Source: Congzhengia minquanensis (GTDB lineage: Bacteria > Bacillota > Clostridia > UBA1381 > UBA9506). From it: 64,000 bases of DNA. A program made the position numbers and the translations under genes. The stretch covers positions 1-64,000 of the forward strand of contig NZ_JACRSU010000001.1 of assembly GCF_014384785.1 (NCBI RefSeq), in the 5' to 3' direction. Below the pieces are notes generated by a model. It was given only the letters and a program-made list of their open reading frames with translations. It had not been told where the DNA came from and made no database searches. Positions 8,013 through 18,192 of this stretch are shown in pieces. The number at the start of each line of letters is the position of its first letter. Position 1 is the first letter of the stretch.

Positions 8013-8936
8013 TCAGTCTTTAAAGGATTTGAAATTAAATTTATACTCTTCCATAATAAGTGAAATTGCAAAATCGTTTTGATTTTGATTAATATTTTTT
8101 TGTGCCAAAGTGACATTTTGCGATCCTCTTATTACAAACAGCCACTGTGGAAAGTCGTTTGTATAAACGGCTTTGGTTCCTTTTTTAAAAGCCATTGCTT
8201 TTAACCATATATCGTCCGAATAATAGACATATTTTTTTATTTTCTCCACACAAAAAACATCATTATCAACACTATTTACAGGGAACAAGGCACCTGCACC
8301 ATGTGTCGGACACAAACAGTTGGTTGGCGTGTTTAAGTATATTGCTTCTTTAACCCATTCTTTATAAGAACAAATTTTTCCGTCTGCAATTTTTATTTCA
8401 TGGCCGCGATTACAACACACACAGTTTGGATATTCTTTATTTTTGTCTATCAATCTTTCTATGGCATATGAAGGATATAATAAATCATCATCAAAAGTAA
8501 TAATCTTAGAATTGGGAAAAGTCCGAAAAGCATAATAATATTTTTTATGTCCTTTTAAATCGTCATCTACCAGATATATTTCTAATCCGCGCTTTCTTTG
8601 CCTTAATAAAGTTTTTGGCAAATGATTAATGCTGCTAAATTGCTCTTTTGAAAGCCATAGAATGATTTTATTTGGTTTTACAGTTTGATTCATCAGTGTT
8701 TCAATAGCATAAAAAACCGTGTGAATTCTTGCCGGAAAGGATGTTAATGAAACAATTACTTCTATCTCTCCATTATCTGTAATACCATTTTTCTTTGAAA
8801 ATCTATTTTTTAAAGTGTAACGGAACCTTATGTAGATATTCGTAATAATTCCTATATATTTATAAAGTTTTATTTGTGTCTTTTTTGGCTTTCCTTTTGA
8901 AATATTAGCCAACAAGTCATACATTTTGTCCAACAT
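8013..8936 (-). CDS. glycosyltransferase (GT-A fold)
   Basis: 307 residues. [28 protein letters not shown] and [11 protein letters not shown] give the start strand, nucleotide-sugar region and metal-binding D-D-D of a GT-A enzyme. This subtype is seen in capsule clusters of Bacteroidetes and Firmicutes. No membrane segment is visible, so it acts at the cytoplasmic face on a lipid-linked acceptor. Donor and acceptor cannot be read from sequence. It lies in the cluster 1 operon between wzx and an acyltransferase. Confidence 0.8.
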   Translation of the reverse strand: MLDKMYDLLANISKGKPKKTQIKLYKYIGIITNIYIRFRYTLKNRFSKKNGITDNGEIEVIVSLTSFPARIHTVFYAIETLMNQTVKPNKIILWLSKEQFSSINHLPKTLLRQRKRGLEIYLVDDDLKGHKKYYYAFRTFPNSKIITFDDDLLYPSYAIERLIDKNKEYPNCVCCNRGHEIKIADGKICSYKEWVKEAIYLNTPTNCLCPTHGAGALFPVNSVDNDVFCVEKIKKYVYYSDDIWLKAMAFKKGTKAVYTNDFPQWLFVIRGSQNVTLAQKNINQNQNDFAISLIMEEYKFNFKSFKD

Positions 8937-8951
8937 TTGAAACAGCCCCTA

Positions 8952-10397
8952 TTACACATCATTTAATTTAAGCCATAACATCTTTAGTTTTTTTTGCATT
9001 AAAGAAAAGTAAATAATAAAACCCATTCCAACACATATACAGGATCTAATATATAAGTTTTGAATATTATTACTAAACAGCATGTTTAGTATATAAACAA
9101 TTACTCCAAGCAAAACATTAATAAAAAGAATTTGTCCTATTTTTTTCCAGGGAATGACATCTTTATATTTATAACCAATAACGTTTGCTGTATAATACAA
9201 TTTTAACGCAATTCCGAAAAACTCGCTGATTAAGGTTGAAACTGCAGCGCCAATCATTCCAAACAATTTTAATAACAAAAAATTAAGAACAACATTTATA
9301 AGCAAAGTTATAACCGACGTTTTTAATACTAATTTTGTATTATTTGTTGCATTTAGAACAATTCCCCAAGATGTAATCTTAACCAAGGATGTAATTACAT
9401 ACACTTTGAAAATATTATTTCCTTCAAGATATTTTGCTGAATATAATATATTAATTACTATATCTGAAAAAACAAATAATATCATACAGGCAAAGCATAA
9501 TACAACAGCTGATAATTCAATTGATACGCCCCAGGCTTCAATAGCCTCTTGTTTTTTGTTTTTTCCTATTAATGACACCATTTTAGGAAGCATCACCGTC
9601 GTAACGGCAACAGTCAGTAAATTAATTGGAAGTTCTTTTGAAACATTGGTATATACCGCCATCGCATCAGTACTGTAAAATCGTCCTATCATCAACTTAT
9701 CCAACTCAATATTTAGGGTTGATACAATTGCCGCAATTCCCAAAGGAATACAATATTGTAATATTTCAATAATAAGATTTTTTTTAATTAATATATTTAA
9801 TTTGCCCGACATTCTATATGCAGCATAATATAATCCAATAACAAATATTGTCTGAACGGCAATATAAATAATCATATAGGTATAAAAGTTTCCGTTATTT
9901 AATGCGAATAATACAACAGTTATTAAAAGCATAATACTATATAAGAGCCTATATAACATAAGATATGCAGTTTTATGATATGCAATAAATAAATTATCTG
10001 CAGAATTATTAAAAATGCTTATCCAAGGTAATAATAACACTGCAAATTTATATGTAAACAACATATTGTTATTGAAATACTTTACTACAAATGGGTATAA
10101 CACCAACAACAGAATCGCAATTATTATGCCAAGCAACGAACCAAACGTAAAATATACAGATAAAAATTCTTGCCTGCATATTTTATCCTCCGTTCGGTTT
10201 AAAAAATAATTTATACTAGCCGGTAACCCTAAAACAAAAATAGAGGTTGCAATTGTTGCAATTAAATAAATTTGTGAATATGTTCCATATTCAGTTAATG
10301 TTCTGAATCTCGATAAAAACATAGTGATAACCATATTTATTAACATAGTTATTACTTTAGTAACGGTCAGCCAAGCAGCTTCTTCACCCACCTTCAT
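8952..10397 (-). CDS. Wzx-type polysaccharide flippase
   Basis: About 481 residues with some 12-14 hydrophobic helices, typical of MATE-like polysaccharide exporters (PST family). It would move undecaprenyl-linked repeat units across the membrane. The N-terminal KVGEEAAWLTVTKVITMLINMVITMFLSR pattern is typical. The ATG at 10397 is chosen because GAGG lies 9 bases upstream. It begins just after the upstream glycosyltransferase stops (10402), suggesting translational coupling. It pairs with the Wzy-like protein at 12236 as the export and polymerisation set of cluster 1. Confidence 0.88.
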   Translation of the reverse strand: MKVGEEAAWLTVTKVITMLINMVITMFLSRFRTLTEYGTYSQIYLIATIATSIFVLGLPASINYFLNRTEDKICRQEFLSVYFTFGSLLGIIIAILLLVLYPFVVKYFNNNMLFTYKFAVLLLPWISIFNNSADNLFIAYHKTAYLMLYRLLYSIMLLITVVLFALNNGNFYTYMIIYIAVQTIFVIGLYYAAYRMSGKLNILIKKNLIIEILQYCIPLGIAAIVSTLNIELDKLMIGRFYSTDAMAVYTNVSKELPINLLTVAVTTVMLPKMVSLIGKNKKQEAIEAWGVSIELSAVVLCFACMILFVFSDIVINILYSAKYLEGNNIFKVYVITSLVKITSWGIVLNATNNTKLVLKTSVITLLINVVLNFLLLKLFGMIGAAVSTLISEFFGIALKLYYTANVIGYKYKDVIPWKKIGQILFINVLLGVIVYILNMLFSNNIQNLYIRSCICVGMGFIIYFSLMQKKLKMLWLKLNDV

Positions 10398-10401
10398 AAT
10401 A

Positions 10402-11610
10402 TCATACCTCATTTTGCAATACATTAAGTATTCTTTTCAAGAATTTATTCCAGCTAAAATTCAAACGAGTCGATTCAGCACAATACTTACGCATTTTTTT
10501 ATATTCAGCAGTACCATAAATTGTATGGGCTTTATTAAGTGCACGTACCAAAGAATTCAATGAATAATTCTCACAAACAAAACCGTTTTTTTCATTTTCA
10601 ATCAGTTCGCCAACAGCTGTAAGTGTTTTACCTTCTTCTGTTTTAAAACCGATAACAGGTGTACCGGAGGCCATTGCTTCCAATATAACATTTCCAAACG
10701 ATTCATAATAAGACGGTAATACAAAAAAAGATGCTTCACGATAAAACAATTCAGTATCTTTTCGAAACCCGGTAAAAAAAACATTTTTTGTTAATTGCAG
10801 CTTTTCAACCATATTTTTTACATACTCCAAGTCATCTCCTCCACCGACAATAATTAGATAACTATCTTTGTAATTGGATTTTTTAAAAGCTTCGATCAAC
10901 ATTCTTATGTTTTTTTCACGGACAACTCTTCCAACAAATAAAAAGATTTTTTTATTTGTTGGTATAGAAAATTCGTCACGAATTGTAGTTTTTTCAGTAT
11001 TCATTGGAATAAATTTTTCTGCCACACCGGGATGTACTACTGAGACCTTTGTCGTATCACCGATAGCGTGATAAATCTGATTTTTCATATTATTACTGAA
11101 AACGACAATATGTTTCAGTTTTTTCAGTGCTTTAAGCTGAAAAAAACTTTCTTGCTTTAACTGAATATATCTGATTAATTCTAATATAAATGATTTTATA
11201 TTTTCAGTTTCTTTCCTTTTTAAATTGTAATATTTTATAACACCAAGAGGTATATAAACAATTTTATTGCTATTATAATAATGACTGATTGCATAGGAAA
11301 GAAGATTATCTCTTGAAATAATAAAATCGGGTTTTTCATGTAAAATAATATTTTTTAAATCTTTAAAAGCATTTTTATATTCTAAATAAGGATGAAACAA
11401 TACTGTTGCTTTTTTAAGATACCGACTGGGTTTATACCGAATAACTTTGCAAAAGTTGTTATTATCCTGTTGAACGCTATCTGTTCGTTTCTTTGCGACA
11501 ACAATTGCTTCGAATCCCAGATTGTTCAACTCTTTCGCCATATAATAGATGGTGCTCTCTACACCGCCAATGACGTCAAAGCTATTTCTGTGCAATATGA
11601 TAACTTTCAT
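10402..11610 (-). CDS. glycosyltransferase family 4 (GT-B)
   Basis: 402 residues with two Rossmann domains. The N-terminal acceptor domain contains GGVESTIYYMAKEL. The C-terminal donor domain contains KKIFLFVGRVVREKNIRMLIEAF, then SYYESFGNVILEAMASGTPVIG, the E-x7-E nucleotide-sugar motif. It is a retaining transferase adding one sugar of the repeat unit. GGAGGGCAAA precedes the ATG. It belongs to cluster 1 and is directly upstream of wzx. Sugar specificity cannot be inferred. Confidence 0.9.
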   Translation of the reverse strand: MKVIILHRNSFDVIGGVESTIYYMAKELNNLGFEAIVVAKKRTDSVQQDNNNFCKVIRYKPSRYLKKATVLFHPYLEYKNAFKDLKNIILHEKPDFIISRDNLLSYAISHYYNSNKIVYIPLGVIKYYNLKRKETENIKSFILELIRYIQLKQESFFQLKALKKLKHIVVFSNNMKNQIYHAIGDTTKVSVVHPGVAEKFIPMNTEKTTIRDEFSIPTNKKIFLFVGRVVREKNIRMLIEAFKKSNYKDSYLIIVGGGDDLEYVKNMVEKLQLTKNVFFTGFRKDTELFYREASFFVLPSYYESFGNVILEAMASGTPVIGFKTEEGKTLTAVGELIENEKNGFVCENYSLNSLVRALNKAHTIYGTAEYKKMRKYCAESTRLNFSWNKFLKRILNVLQNEV

Positions 11611-11622
11611 TTTGCCCTCCGG

Positions 11623-12219
11623 TTACTGATTAAGATATTTTACAATTTTTGCAGGATTACCTGCGACAATTGCAAAGTCCGGAACATTTTTTGTAACAAT
11701 TGCTCCCATTGCAACAATTGCACCCTTTCCAATGTGAACACCTTTCAAAATTGTTGCGCTTTCACCAATCCATACATTATCTTCTATAACTACAGGTGCA
11801 CTTCTTGAATGTTTCCACTTCCAAACATCATCATCAAAAAAATTATTGCATATGTTTATTCTTTCACTTACAGACGTTGGATGATTATTATTGTCGTAAA
11901 TGGTAACATTATTTGAGATAATAACATTATTTCCAATTTTAATATGATTAACTGCTCCAATACGTGTATTATAACGTACAGTTACATTATCCCCAATTTC
12001 GATTATGCCGTTATCTTGCGTGTGATAATTTCCAAATAATACGCAATTATTCCCAAAGGAAATAGAATACTTATAATCGTAACGGCATGATACATAAAAG
12101 TCAAAAACAGTATTATCTCCTACAATACAACATTTTTTTATGTTAATTTTTTTTATCCAGCACAAAATACGATTTATATATCTTTTTTTTAAATTCATCT
12201 TTTTCCAATTTCCAATCAC
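11623..12219 (-). CDS. hexapeptide-repeat O-acyltransferase
   Basis: 198 residues. A long hexapeptide beta-helix runs through the middle ([33 protein letters not shown]). The catalytic histidine region is [11 protein letters not shown] and the end is [22 protein letters not shown]. It belongs to the WbbJ/Maa-type acetyltransferases acting on sugars. The GTG start at 12219 lies about 9 bases after GGAGG. Cluster 1 carries two such enzymes, so its repeat unit probably has two acylated positions, or one of them acts on a precursor. Confidence 0.87.
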   Translation of the reverse strand: MIGNWKKMNLKKRYINRILCWIKKINIKKCCIVGDNTVFDFYVSCRYDYKYSISFGNNCVLFGNYHTQDNGIIEIGDNVTVRYNTRIGAVNHIKIGNNVIISNNVTIYDNNNHPTSVSERINICNNFFDDDVWKWKHSRSAPVVIEDNVWIGESATILKGVHIGKGAIVAMGAIVTKNVPDFAIVAGNPAKIVKYLNQ

Positions 12220-12235
12220 CGATATATACCTCCAA

Positions 12236-13504
12236 TCACTTTATATCAACTTCTTCATGTTCTACACGAATATGATATTCTATAAAAGCAATCGCAAATC
12301 CTATTGTTCCCCATAGAGAAGTTAATTGCATCATTGAACTCGAAGAAATTGCGCCAATCGGAAATAGTAAAACTGACCATTTTAAAAAAAATGCTAAATT
12401 CCTATCGTTACAATTTTTTAAATTATTTTGAAGATATTTTAATTTCCGTATAAAATAGAACATTGATAAAAAGAAAAATATAAAAACAAATATTCCATAA
12501 TCAGCAAGAAGCTCAATTAAAAAGTTATGCGCTACGGAAACATGACCAACATTATAAAAATTTTTAGAATACTCATTCATAACAACTCGGTGACACCCTG
12601 CTCCAACCCCTAGCCCAACAGTTTGCAAGCACATTAGTACACCATTTTTTGCTAAATTAATACGAACCAATCCTGAATTTCCTTCTGTTGATATTGAAGT
12701 TTGTAAATTTTTTGCATCTAAATCAACCAAAGCATCTTTAAGCCAAGTAGAAAACTGCGGTACACTGCTTAACACAATTGCTATAGCAATTATTGCAAAC
12801 AAAATTCGACCCCATTTATCCTGAAACATTTTTAATACGGTAACTAGAGAAAAAATTAATATAACAATTAATATTGTTCTGGATTGACAGGCTGCAACAC
12901 AAATGAACGTTGTTAATACGCTGTATATGGACATTATTTTAAAAAGAAGTCTTTTTTCATATATCATACCATAAAGTATAAAAGGAAACATTTGAAGTAA
13001 AAACATAGCAAAATCATTTGGATTTCTATAAGTAAATCCAGGCATATATTGCAATTTCAATCTACCCTCAGTGTCAATATAATCTTTTAGCAAATGCTTT
13101 CCTGTGCTTGCTTCCCAAAGTCCAATGGTTGTTGCAACTACACTTAATATTATAAAAAAATGTACCATTTTATATATTTTTTCTCTTTCGTCTATATGGT
13201 CAATCATAACACAAAAATATAAAAAAATTAACAGTATATAATAAATATATTGTATACAAAGCTTTTTGTCAGGTGCCCATATAAGTGAAAAAATGGAATA
13301 CACAAACCATATAAGCATAAATTGAAGCATCTCATTTGTCTTACATATATTTTCTAATCGTAAATTTTTATGATTCCACGCAATTATAAATGCAATAGCA
13401 ATGCAAAAATGATACAAGGAAGCTACGCCTACATACAACACTGATGACAATATTGTGGAAACAATTGTAATATACACAAATAAATTTTTGAAGTTAAGAG
13501 CCAT
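12236..13504 (-). CDS. O-antigen polymerase/ligase-like membrane protein (Wzy candidate)
   Basis: About 422 residues, roughly 10-12 transmembrane helices. The large loop carries [31 protein letters not shown]-like sequence and [16 protein letters not shown]...[13 protein letters not shown], the Wzy_C/O-antigen ligase signature with its conserved H-N-x2-L. It probably polymerises exported repeat units outside the membrane. The ATG at 13504 follows the upstream stop with no gap, implying coupling. It is the only polymerase candidate in cluster 1. Confidence 0.85.
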   Translation of the reverse strand: MALNFKNLFVYITIVSTILSSVLYVGVASLYHFCIAIAFIIAWNHKNLRLENICKTNEMLQFMLIWFVYSIFSLIWAPDKKLCIQYIYYILLIFLYFCVMIDHIDEREKIYKMVHFFIILSVVATTIGLWEASTGKHLLKDYIDTEGRLKLQYMPGFTYRNPNDFAMFLLQMFPFILYGMIYEKRLLFKIMSIYSVLTTFICVAACQSRTILIVILIFSLVTVLKMFQDKWGRILFAIIAIAIVLSSVPQFSTWLKDALVDLDAKNLQTSISTEGNSGLVRINLAKNGVLMCLQTVGLGVGAGCHRVVMNEYSKNFYNVGHVSVAHNFLIELLADYGIFVFIFFFLSMFYFIRKLKYLQNNLKNCNDRNLAFFLKWSVLLFPIGAISSSSMMQLTSLWGTIGFAIAFIEYHIRVEHEEVDIK

Positions 13505-13505
13505 T

Positions 13506-14675
13506 TTATTGGAATATCCTTTCAAATTGTCCTTTTGAGTTCACCAAATTTTCTCGAAGTTGAACTTTTATTGACTTTTTTTGCGAAACAATATCTTTAA
13601 TCGCATCTTTGATTCCTTCAACAGAATTATGACATATATATCCGCTGTTTTCATCAATAAGTTCTCTTACAACTGGGAGATCTGTCGCTAAAACTGGCGT
13701 TCCAACTATCATAGATTCTGCAGCTACCATAGAAAAAGTTTCATGATAGGAAGAAAGCAAAAACCAATCGGCGGCTTTCATGTACGGATACGGATTTTCC
13801 TTGTATCCAAGTAAGATTACTTTGTCGTGAATGTTATAATTATGAATTAAATGCTCAATTTTAGCATATTCAATACCGTTTCCAGCTATATACCATTTAA
13901 ATTTTAATCCTTCTTTCCACAACGGCAACATAGCCATTATCGTCCTCTCAATTCCTTTTTCTGCTACAAATCGACATGCCGAAAAAAAAACTACCCCTTC
14001 ATCACAACCAAATGAAATTGATTCCGACAGACTTTTTTTACGAATTTCGTCTACTGGAAGATAGTTATAACAATAATCGCATTTGGATTCTAATTCAGGA
14101 AAAAGAGAAAGGAATGATGTTTTTGTTGCTTTAGATACACAAATTATTTTATCCAGCTGCGAATAAATCTTTCTATTCTGCTTGGTTCCTAAACCCGTTG
14201 CAACAAAATCACTATGTATCCAGCCCATTTTAACATCTGAATCGCATTTTTTTAAAATAAATCTAACAAATCCACTCACCATTGTTTTTTTGTTGGTTTC
14301 ATGGTGATATGCTACGGCATAATCATAGTGCACTTTTAATTTTTTTTGAAACAGGAATGCAATTGATATTGGCAATGAATTTCCGAAAACTTTTGACCAA
14401 GCAGTGGATAAAATTTTAAAAATTATCTGAATTATATTTTTAGTTTCCAACACTCTTGAAAAACTCATCCCCATTGTTTTAACCAATAAGCTAGGTTTTA
14501 ATATCTTGATATCAACAGGTATTTGGTTTTTACATACGTCATCGTTGTTGAAAATTAATAAATCAATCTGTATATTATTGTTTATAAGCTGCAATGCTTT
14601 TAGCATATTTACTAAAGCATGTTGTATACCACCAAGCTCAAATGATTTATTAACAATCAAAATTTTTTTTTTCAT
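13506..14675 (-). CDS. glycosyltransferase family 4 (GT-B)
   Basis: 389 residues. It begins KKKILIVNKSFELGGIQHALVNML, the glycine-rich acceptor-domain start. The donor domain has VVFFSACRFVAEKGIERTI and the motif SSYHETFSMVAAESMIVGTPVLA. No transmembrane helix is evident, so the protein is probably peripheral. Its stop overlaps the region immediately before the polymerase start, showing tight operon packing in cluster 1. The sugar is unknown. Confidence 0.88.
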   Translation of the reverse strand: MKKKILIVNKSFELGGIQHALVNMLKALQLINNNIQIDLLIFNNDDVCKNQIPVDIKILKPSLLVKTMGMSFSRVLETKNIIQIIFKILSTAWSKVFGNSLPISIAFLFQKKLKVHYDYAVAYHHETNKKTMVSGFVRFILKKCDSDVKMGWIHSDFVATGLGTKQNRKIYSQLDKIICVSKATKTSFLSLFPELESKCDYCYNYLPVDEIRKKSLSESISFGCDEGVVFFSACRFVAEKGIERTIMAMLPLWKEGLKFKWYIAGNGIEYAKIEHLIHNYNIHDKVILLGYKENPYPYMKAADWFLLSSYHETFSMVAAESMIVGTPVLATDLPVVRELIDENSGYICHNSVEGIKDAIKDIVSQKKSIKVQLRENLVNSKGQFERIFQ

Positions 14676-14706
14676 ATTATGTTTAACCTTTACATCAAAA
14701 ACTAAA

Positions 14707-15546
14707 TTAAATACTCTTATAAGAAGTTAATTCAAAATATTTCTCCAAATATTGTTTCATCTGAAACTTTGAAAAAACACTGAATTCTGATACTCTACGA
14801 TTAGTCAGACTTCCTTGGAATATACTATCAATCTTTGTTGCCGGGTGTATCACTAATTCTACGACATCAATATTGTTGGAAATCATTCTATCTCCAAAGT
14901 CCATCTTAATGAATGATTCTTTTGAATCAATAAAAGTAGCCAATCCATTTGGCGACTTAACACCTTTATGTATCATTTTACGCTTCCAAGAATTTAAAAC
15001 AACGAGCTTTAAATTTTCCATAAAATTAAATTTTAAACTATTCTTTAAATTATTCTTTGGTTTAATCCATACTTTCTTATGATATCTCATTTTTTTTATA
15101 TTTAACTGCAAAGCAAGCGTAAAGAAAAAATCAAATGCATACAAATTAACATGTACATTTTGGTGCGTATTCCAATACTCTGGTTCACCAAATAATCTTA
15201 CATATTCATCATACTGTAGAATTAATTCTTGGGTCAACTCCGTTAAATTAATTTTTTTATGTTTCATTTTTTCTACAAATATTGACGGTGAAAAAAAATT
15301 ACCGTTCGCATCAACTAAAGTTGACACATTTTTGGGATCAGAAAGCGGTTTTCCGCAACTAACTGTCCAATGAAGTCCGAACGATATATGCGGATATTTT
15401 CTTTTTACCTCTATGGCTGATGAATAATAAGGCATATTCATCATCACATTTGTCGACGTAACAATTCCGCTTTTAATGCATCGTTCAATCCCTTCATTAA
15501 CACCAGGCGACATGCCATAATCATCAGCTGTAACAATCAGTTTCAT
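14707..15546 (-). CDS. YdjC/ChbG-type carbohydrate deacetylase
   Basis: 279 residues. The N-terminal KLIVTADDYGMSPGVNEGI carries the metal-binding D-D of the YdjC family. SFGLHWTVSCGKPL and YWNTHQNVHVNL supply the family's histidines. Members remove N-acetyl groups from amino sugars or chito-oligosaccharides. Within a capsule cluster it may deacetylate a HexNAc of the glycan. The ATG overlaps the upstream TAA by one base (TAATG) and AGGAG is correctly spaced, so it is coupled to the asparagine-synthetase-like gene. Confidence 0.85.
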   Translation of the reverse strand: MKLIVTADDYGMSPGVNEGIERCIKSGIVTSTNVMMNMPYYSSAIEVKRKYPHISFGLHWTVSCGKPLSDPKNVSTLVDANGNFFSPSIFVEKMKHKKINLTELTQELILQYDEYVRLFGEPEYWNTHQNVHVNLYAFDFFFTLALQLNIKKMRYHKKVWIKPKNNLKNSLKFNFMENLKLVVLNSWKRKMIHKGVKSPNGLATFIDSKESFIKMDFGDRMISNNIDVVELVIHPATKIDSIFQGSLTNRRVSEFSVFSKFQMKQYLEKYFELTSYKSI

Positions 15547-17033
15547 TAACCATAACTCCTAAAAAAATGTTTTAACGCTTGTAAGTAATGCTTAGTAAAT
15601 GTTGCAATATAGAATAAAAAGAAATTACTATTTGCAATTTTTACAAACAACGATTCTGAATGATTAAATGAATAATTAAGTAATTCAGAATTTATAATCT
15701 TAAGTAACTCTTTATGAATTTGTGCATTTTTTCTGTCTTTTCTATCTACACATTCCCATATTTCTATAATTTTCTGACAATTAAAAATATTTAATACATT
15801 AATACCAAATGTTGAAAATAAACAGTTCTCATTTCCTGCCCAACGCCCGAGTCTAATTTCTTCAGAAAATAAATCGCAAATATATTTCTTATCAAACTTC
15901 TTTGAAATTTCCTGATACCATTTTTTACTCTGCTTTAATGCCTGTAACGATGTATTATGCACCTTACATGCATAATAACGATACCCCATAAAAATTGGTG
16001 GAATGTTTTTATGAAGCGAACTTTTCCCAATTTGTCCGAGGATATCTCCATTTAAAATACATGAGTTTCCTGCATCCTTTATTAAAGTTGCAATCAACTG
16101 TAAGGTATATTCTGAATACATTCCTTTACCAAATATTTCGTTTGCTATATCAAATTGTTCGGCTGTTGGTATTTTATCTTCAATCAAAAAATGCTTTATT
16201 TTATATTTTTTTGTAATCTGCATAGGAACTGCCAAGTCTGAATCAGTTAAAGACATTTTATGCGTCATTGTATAAGATTCAAATTTTTTCCCTAGCAAAA
16301 CCGCAAATACTACTCTGCTGTCATATCCCCCGGTTAACGGACATTTAATTTCAAAATCATTAATAATTTGGTTCTTTATATGATTAATAATCTCTAAACT
16401 CTTTTGGGCCGCGATCTGAGGAGAAATGATATTCTTTATATCTTTTTTCGTTATTCTAACACTGCAATTGTTTTTTATTTCGTAATAATGATTTGGCAAT
16501 AATAAATAAACGTTTTCATGGAAGGTTATATTGTTCGGAAGTGTTTTAGCTTGGTCACTACCTTTTAACATATAAAGACTATTTTTAGATAAGTTACATT
16601 TAGCATATTTTGCGACTAAATATTCATGCGATGAAATATGCTGAATTTTCTTACTATTGGTGTAATATACAGGCAAACTGGCTGTTGCGTCTGTAAATAC
16701 ATAATAAGTTCCATTTATATTCAAAAAAATTATATATTTACCTGCCAATCTTTTAGAAAATGATATAAACATATCTAATGTTTTTATCTTTTTTGCTATA
16801 TAATCTGAAAGATTTCTTGGTTCAATAATACCGTCACCATCGATACAATAGCCAATTATAACAACGGAAATGTAATCTGTGATAGCATATTGAAGGTTAG
16901 TTTTATTGCTGATATATATATTCCAATCTAAAAAAGAAATTTTTTTATCAAATTCAGAAACATTAGATCCTTTATTATTTGTCATGTAATATGTAAATAC
17001 TGCATTTTTAAATATTGCATCAATTTTGTTCAT
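15546..17033 (-). CDS. asparagine-synthetase-like protein lacking the glutaminase cysteine
   Basis: 495 residues. The C-terminal half has the ATP-pyrophosphatase loop CPLTGGYDSRVVF and further synthetase motifs, as in AsnB. The N-terminal region keeps a degenerate glutaminase-like fold (LAGKYIIFLNINGTYYVFTDATASLPVYY), but the protein starts MNKIDAIF with no cysteine at position 2, so Gln hydrolysis by the usual mechanism is impossible. Relatives in LPS clusters (WbpS type) amidate hexuronic acids. ATG 17033 is chosen because GGGAG lies 9 bases upstream; it overlaps the previous gene by 14 bases. A role in amidating a uronic acid is inference from the linked dehydrogenases. Confidence 0.75.
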   Translation of the reverse strand: MNKIDAIFKNAVFTYYMTNNKGSNVSEFDKKISFLDWNIYISNKTNLQYAITDYISVVIIGYCIDGDGIIEPRNLSDYIAKKIKTLDMFISFSKRLAGKYIIFLNINGTYYVFTDATASLPVYYTNSKKIQHISSHEYLVAKYAKCNLSKNSLYMLKGSDQAKTLPNNITFHENVYLLLPNHYYEIKNNCSVRITKKDIKNIISPQIAAQKSLEIINHIKNQIINDFEIKCPLTGGYDSRVVFAVLLGKKFESYTMTHKMSLTDSDLAVPMQITKKYKIKHFLIEDKIPTAEQFDIANEIFGKGMYSEYTLQLIATLIKDAGNSCILNGDILGQIGKSSLHKNIPPIFMGYRYYACKVHNTSLQALKQSKKWYQEISKKFDKKYICDLFSEEIRLGRWAGNENCLFSTFGINVLNIFNCQKIIEIWECVDRKDRKNAQIHKELLKIINSELLNYSFNHSESLFVKIANSNFFLFYIATFTKHYLQALKHFFRSYG

Positions 17034-18165
17034 TTGTAAATCTCCCAAGTAAAATGGAATTATAAATTTCGCAATAAGTTTCTGCAATACTTTTCCATGA
17101 AAATTTTAAAACTTTTATTTTACAATTTTCACAAAAAACATCATAATTTATTAATATTTTTTTTATAGCGCGAACGATATCATAGATATTTTTGGGATCA
17201 ATGTGGTATCCTACCGTGCCCTCTTCAAACTGTCCGTCAAAACCTTGTCCAGCAGTGTAAATCACAGGCAGCCCCTGACTCATAGCTTCCGCATAAACCA
17301 AACCAAAAGATTCTGTAAAAGAAGGCATTACAAAAATATCATTCTTTCTGTATATATCAATCAATTCTTCTTTTGGCAACGGTTCTAAATAATTGGTATT
17401 TTTATCGGAAATAATTCTATTAAATACTTTTTTGTTTTCAATTTTCCCGATTACAGTAAAGCTAATTTTATATCCTTCTTTTTCTAAAATTTTAATTGCT
17501 TTTTGCGTGGTAATTATATTTTTATTTCTATCAATTCGTCCAGCATAAATCAAATTCAATTCTTTATTCATAAGTCGGCAGGTATGCGGTAAATCCATAT
17601 TTTTCACTAAATGATTCAACCAAAAGTCATCAATTCCATTTGGAATGACATATGATTTTTTCAATAATTCTGTCTGATACTTTTTGGGAACATATTTATT
17701 AAATATTTGATTTTTATAAGAATCAGACAAAAAGAAAATTGCAGCAGCATTTCGCATAATTTTAATTCCGCGCCTGCGCAGATGTACCATATACTTCAAA
17801 AAGTAATTCACATCGGTATTGCGTATTGCCACCACATATGGAACACGATATGTTTCCGATAATCGCATAGCGCAGTTACCATCAGTAAAAAGTGTATAAG
17901 CATGTATACAATCAAATGTTTTTATATGAAATTGAGAATCAATACTTTTCAATATTTTAGTCTGCTTATGATCAAAAACTAACCTATCCCATTTTGCAAA
18001 ACATTCCGAAACCGTAACGTTGGAATTGGATTTTATTACAGTTTGTGTTTTGTCATAAGTCGGAACAAAAATATGATTTTCAATATTTAAATTTGTTAAA
18101 TGCTCAGCCATTATTTGGTGTAGTGGCGTTCCTAAATAATTACAATTTATATGTAACAATTTCAT
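17020..18165 (-). CDS. glycosyltransferase family 4 (GT-B)
   Basis: 381 residues. The N-terminus MKLLHINCNYLGTPLHQIM is a GT-B acceptor domain start. The donor domain contains ELNLIYAGRIDRNKNIITTQKAI and PSFTESFGLVYAEAMSQGLPVIY with the conserved E-x7-E. AAGGAACGGTGTTGT precedes the ATG. It is the second gene of the cluster 1 operon, directly after the nucleotide-sugar dehydrogenase. It could be an early transferase, but order alone does not prove that. Confidence 0.88.
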   Translation of the reverse strand: MKLLHINCNYLGTPLHQIMAEHLTNLNIENHIFVPTYDKTQTVIKSNSNVTVSECFAKWDRLVFDHKQTKILKSIDSQFHIKTFDCIHAYTLFTDGNCAMRLSETYRVPYVVAIRNTDVNYFLKYMVHLRRRGIKIMRNAAAIFFLSDSYKNQIFNKYVPKKYQTELLKKSYVIPNGIDDFWLNHLVKNMDLPHTCRLMNKELNLIYAGRIDRNKNIITTQKAIKILEKEGYKISFTVIGKIENKKVFNRIISDKNTNYLEPLPKEELIDIYRKNDIFVMPSFTESFGLVYAEAMSQGLPVIYTAGQGFDGQFEEGTVGYHIDPKNIYDIVRAIKKILINYDVFCENCKIKVLKFSWKSIAETYCEIYNSILLGRFTNEQN

Positions 18166-18192
18166 ACAACACCGTTCCTTTGAAGATGAAAT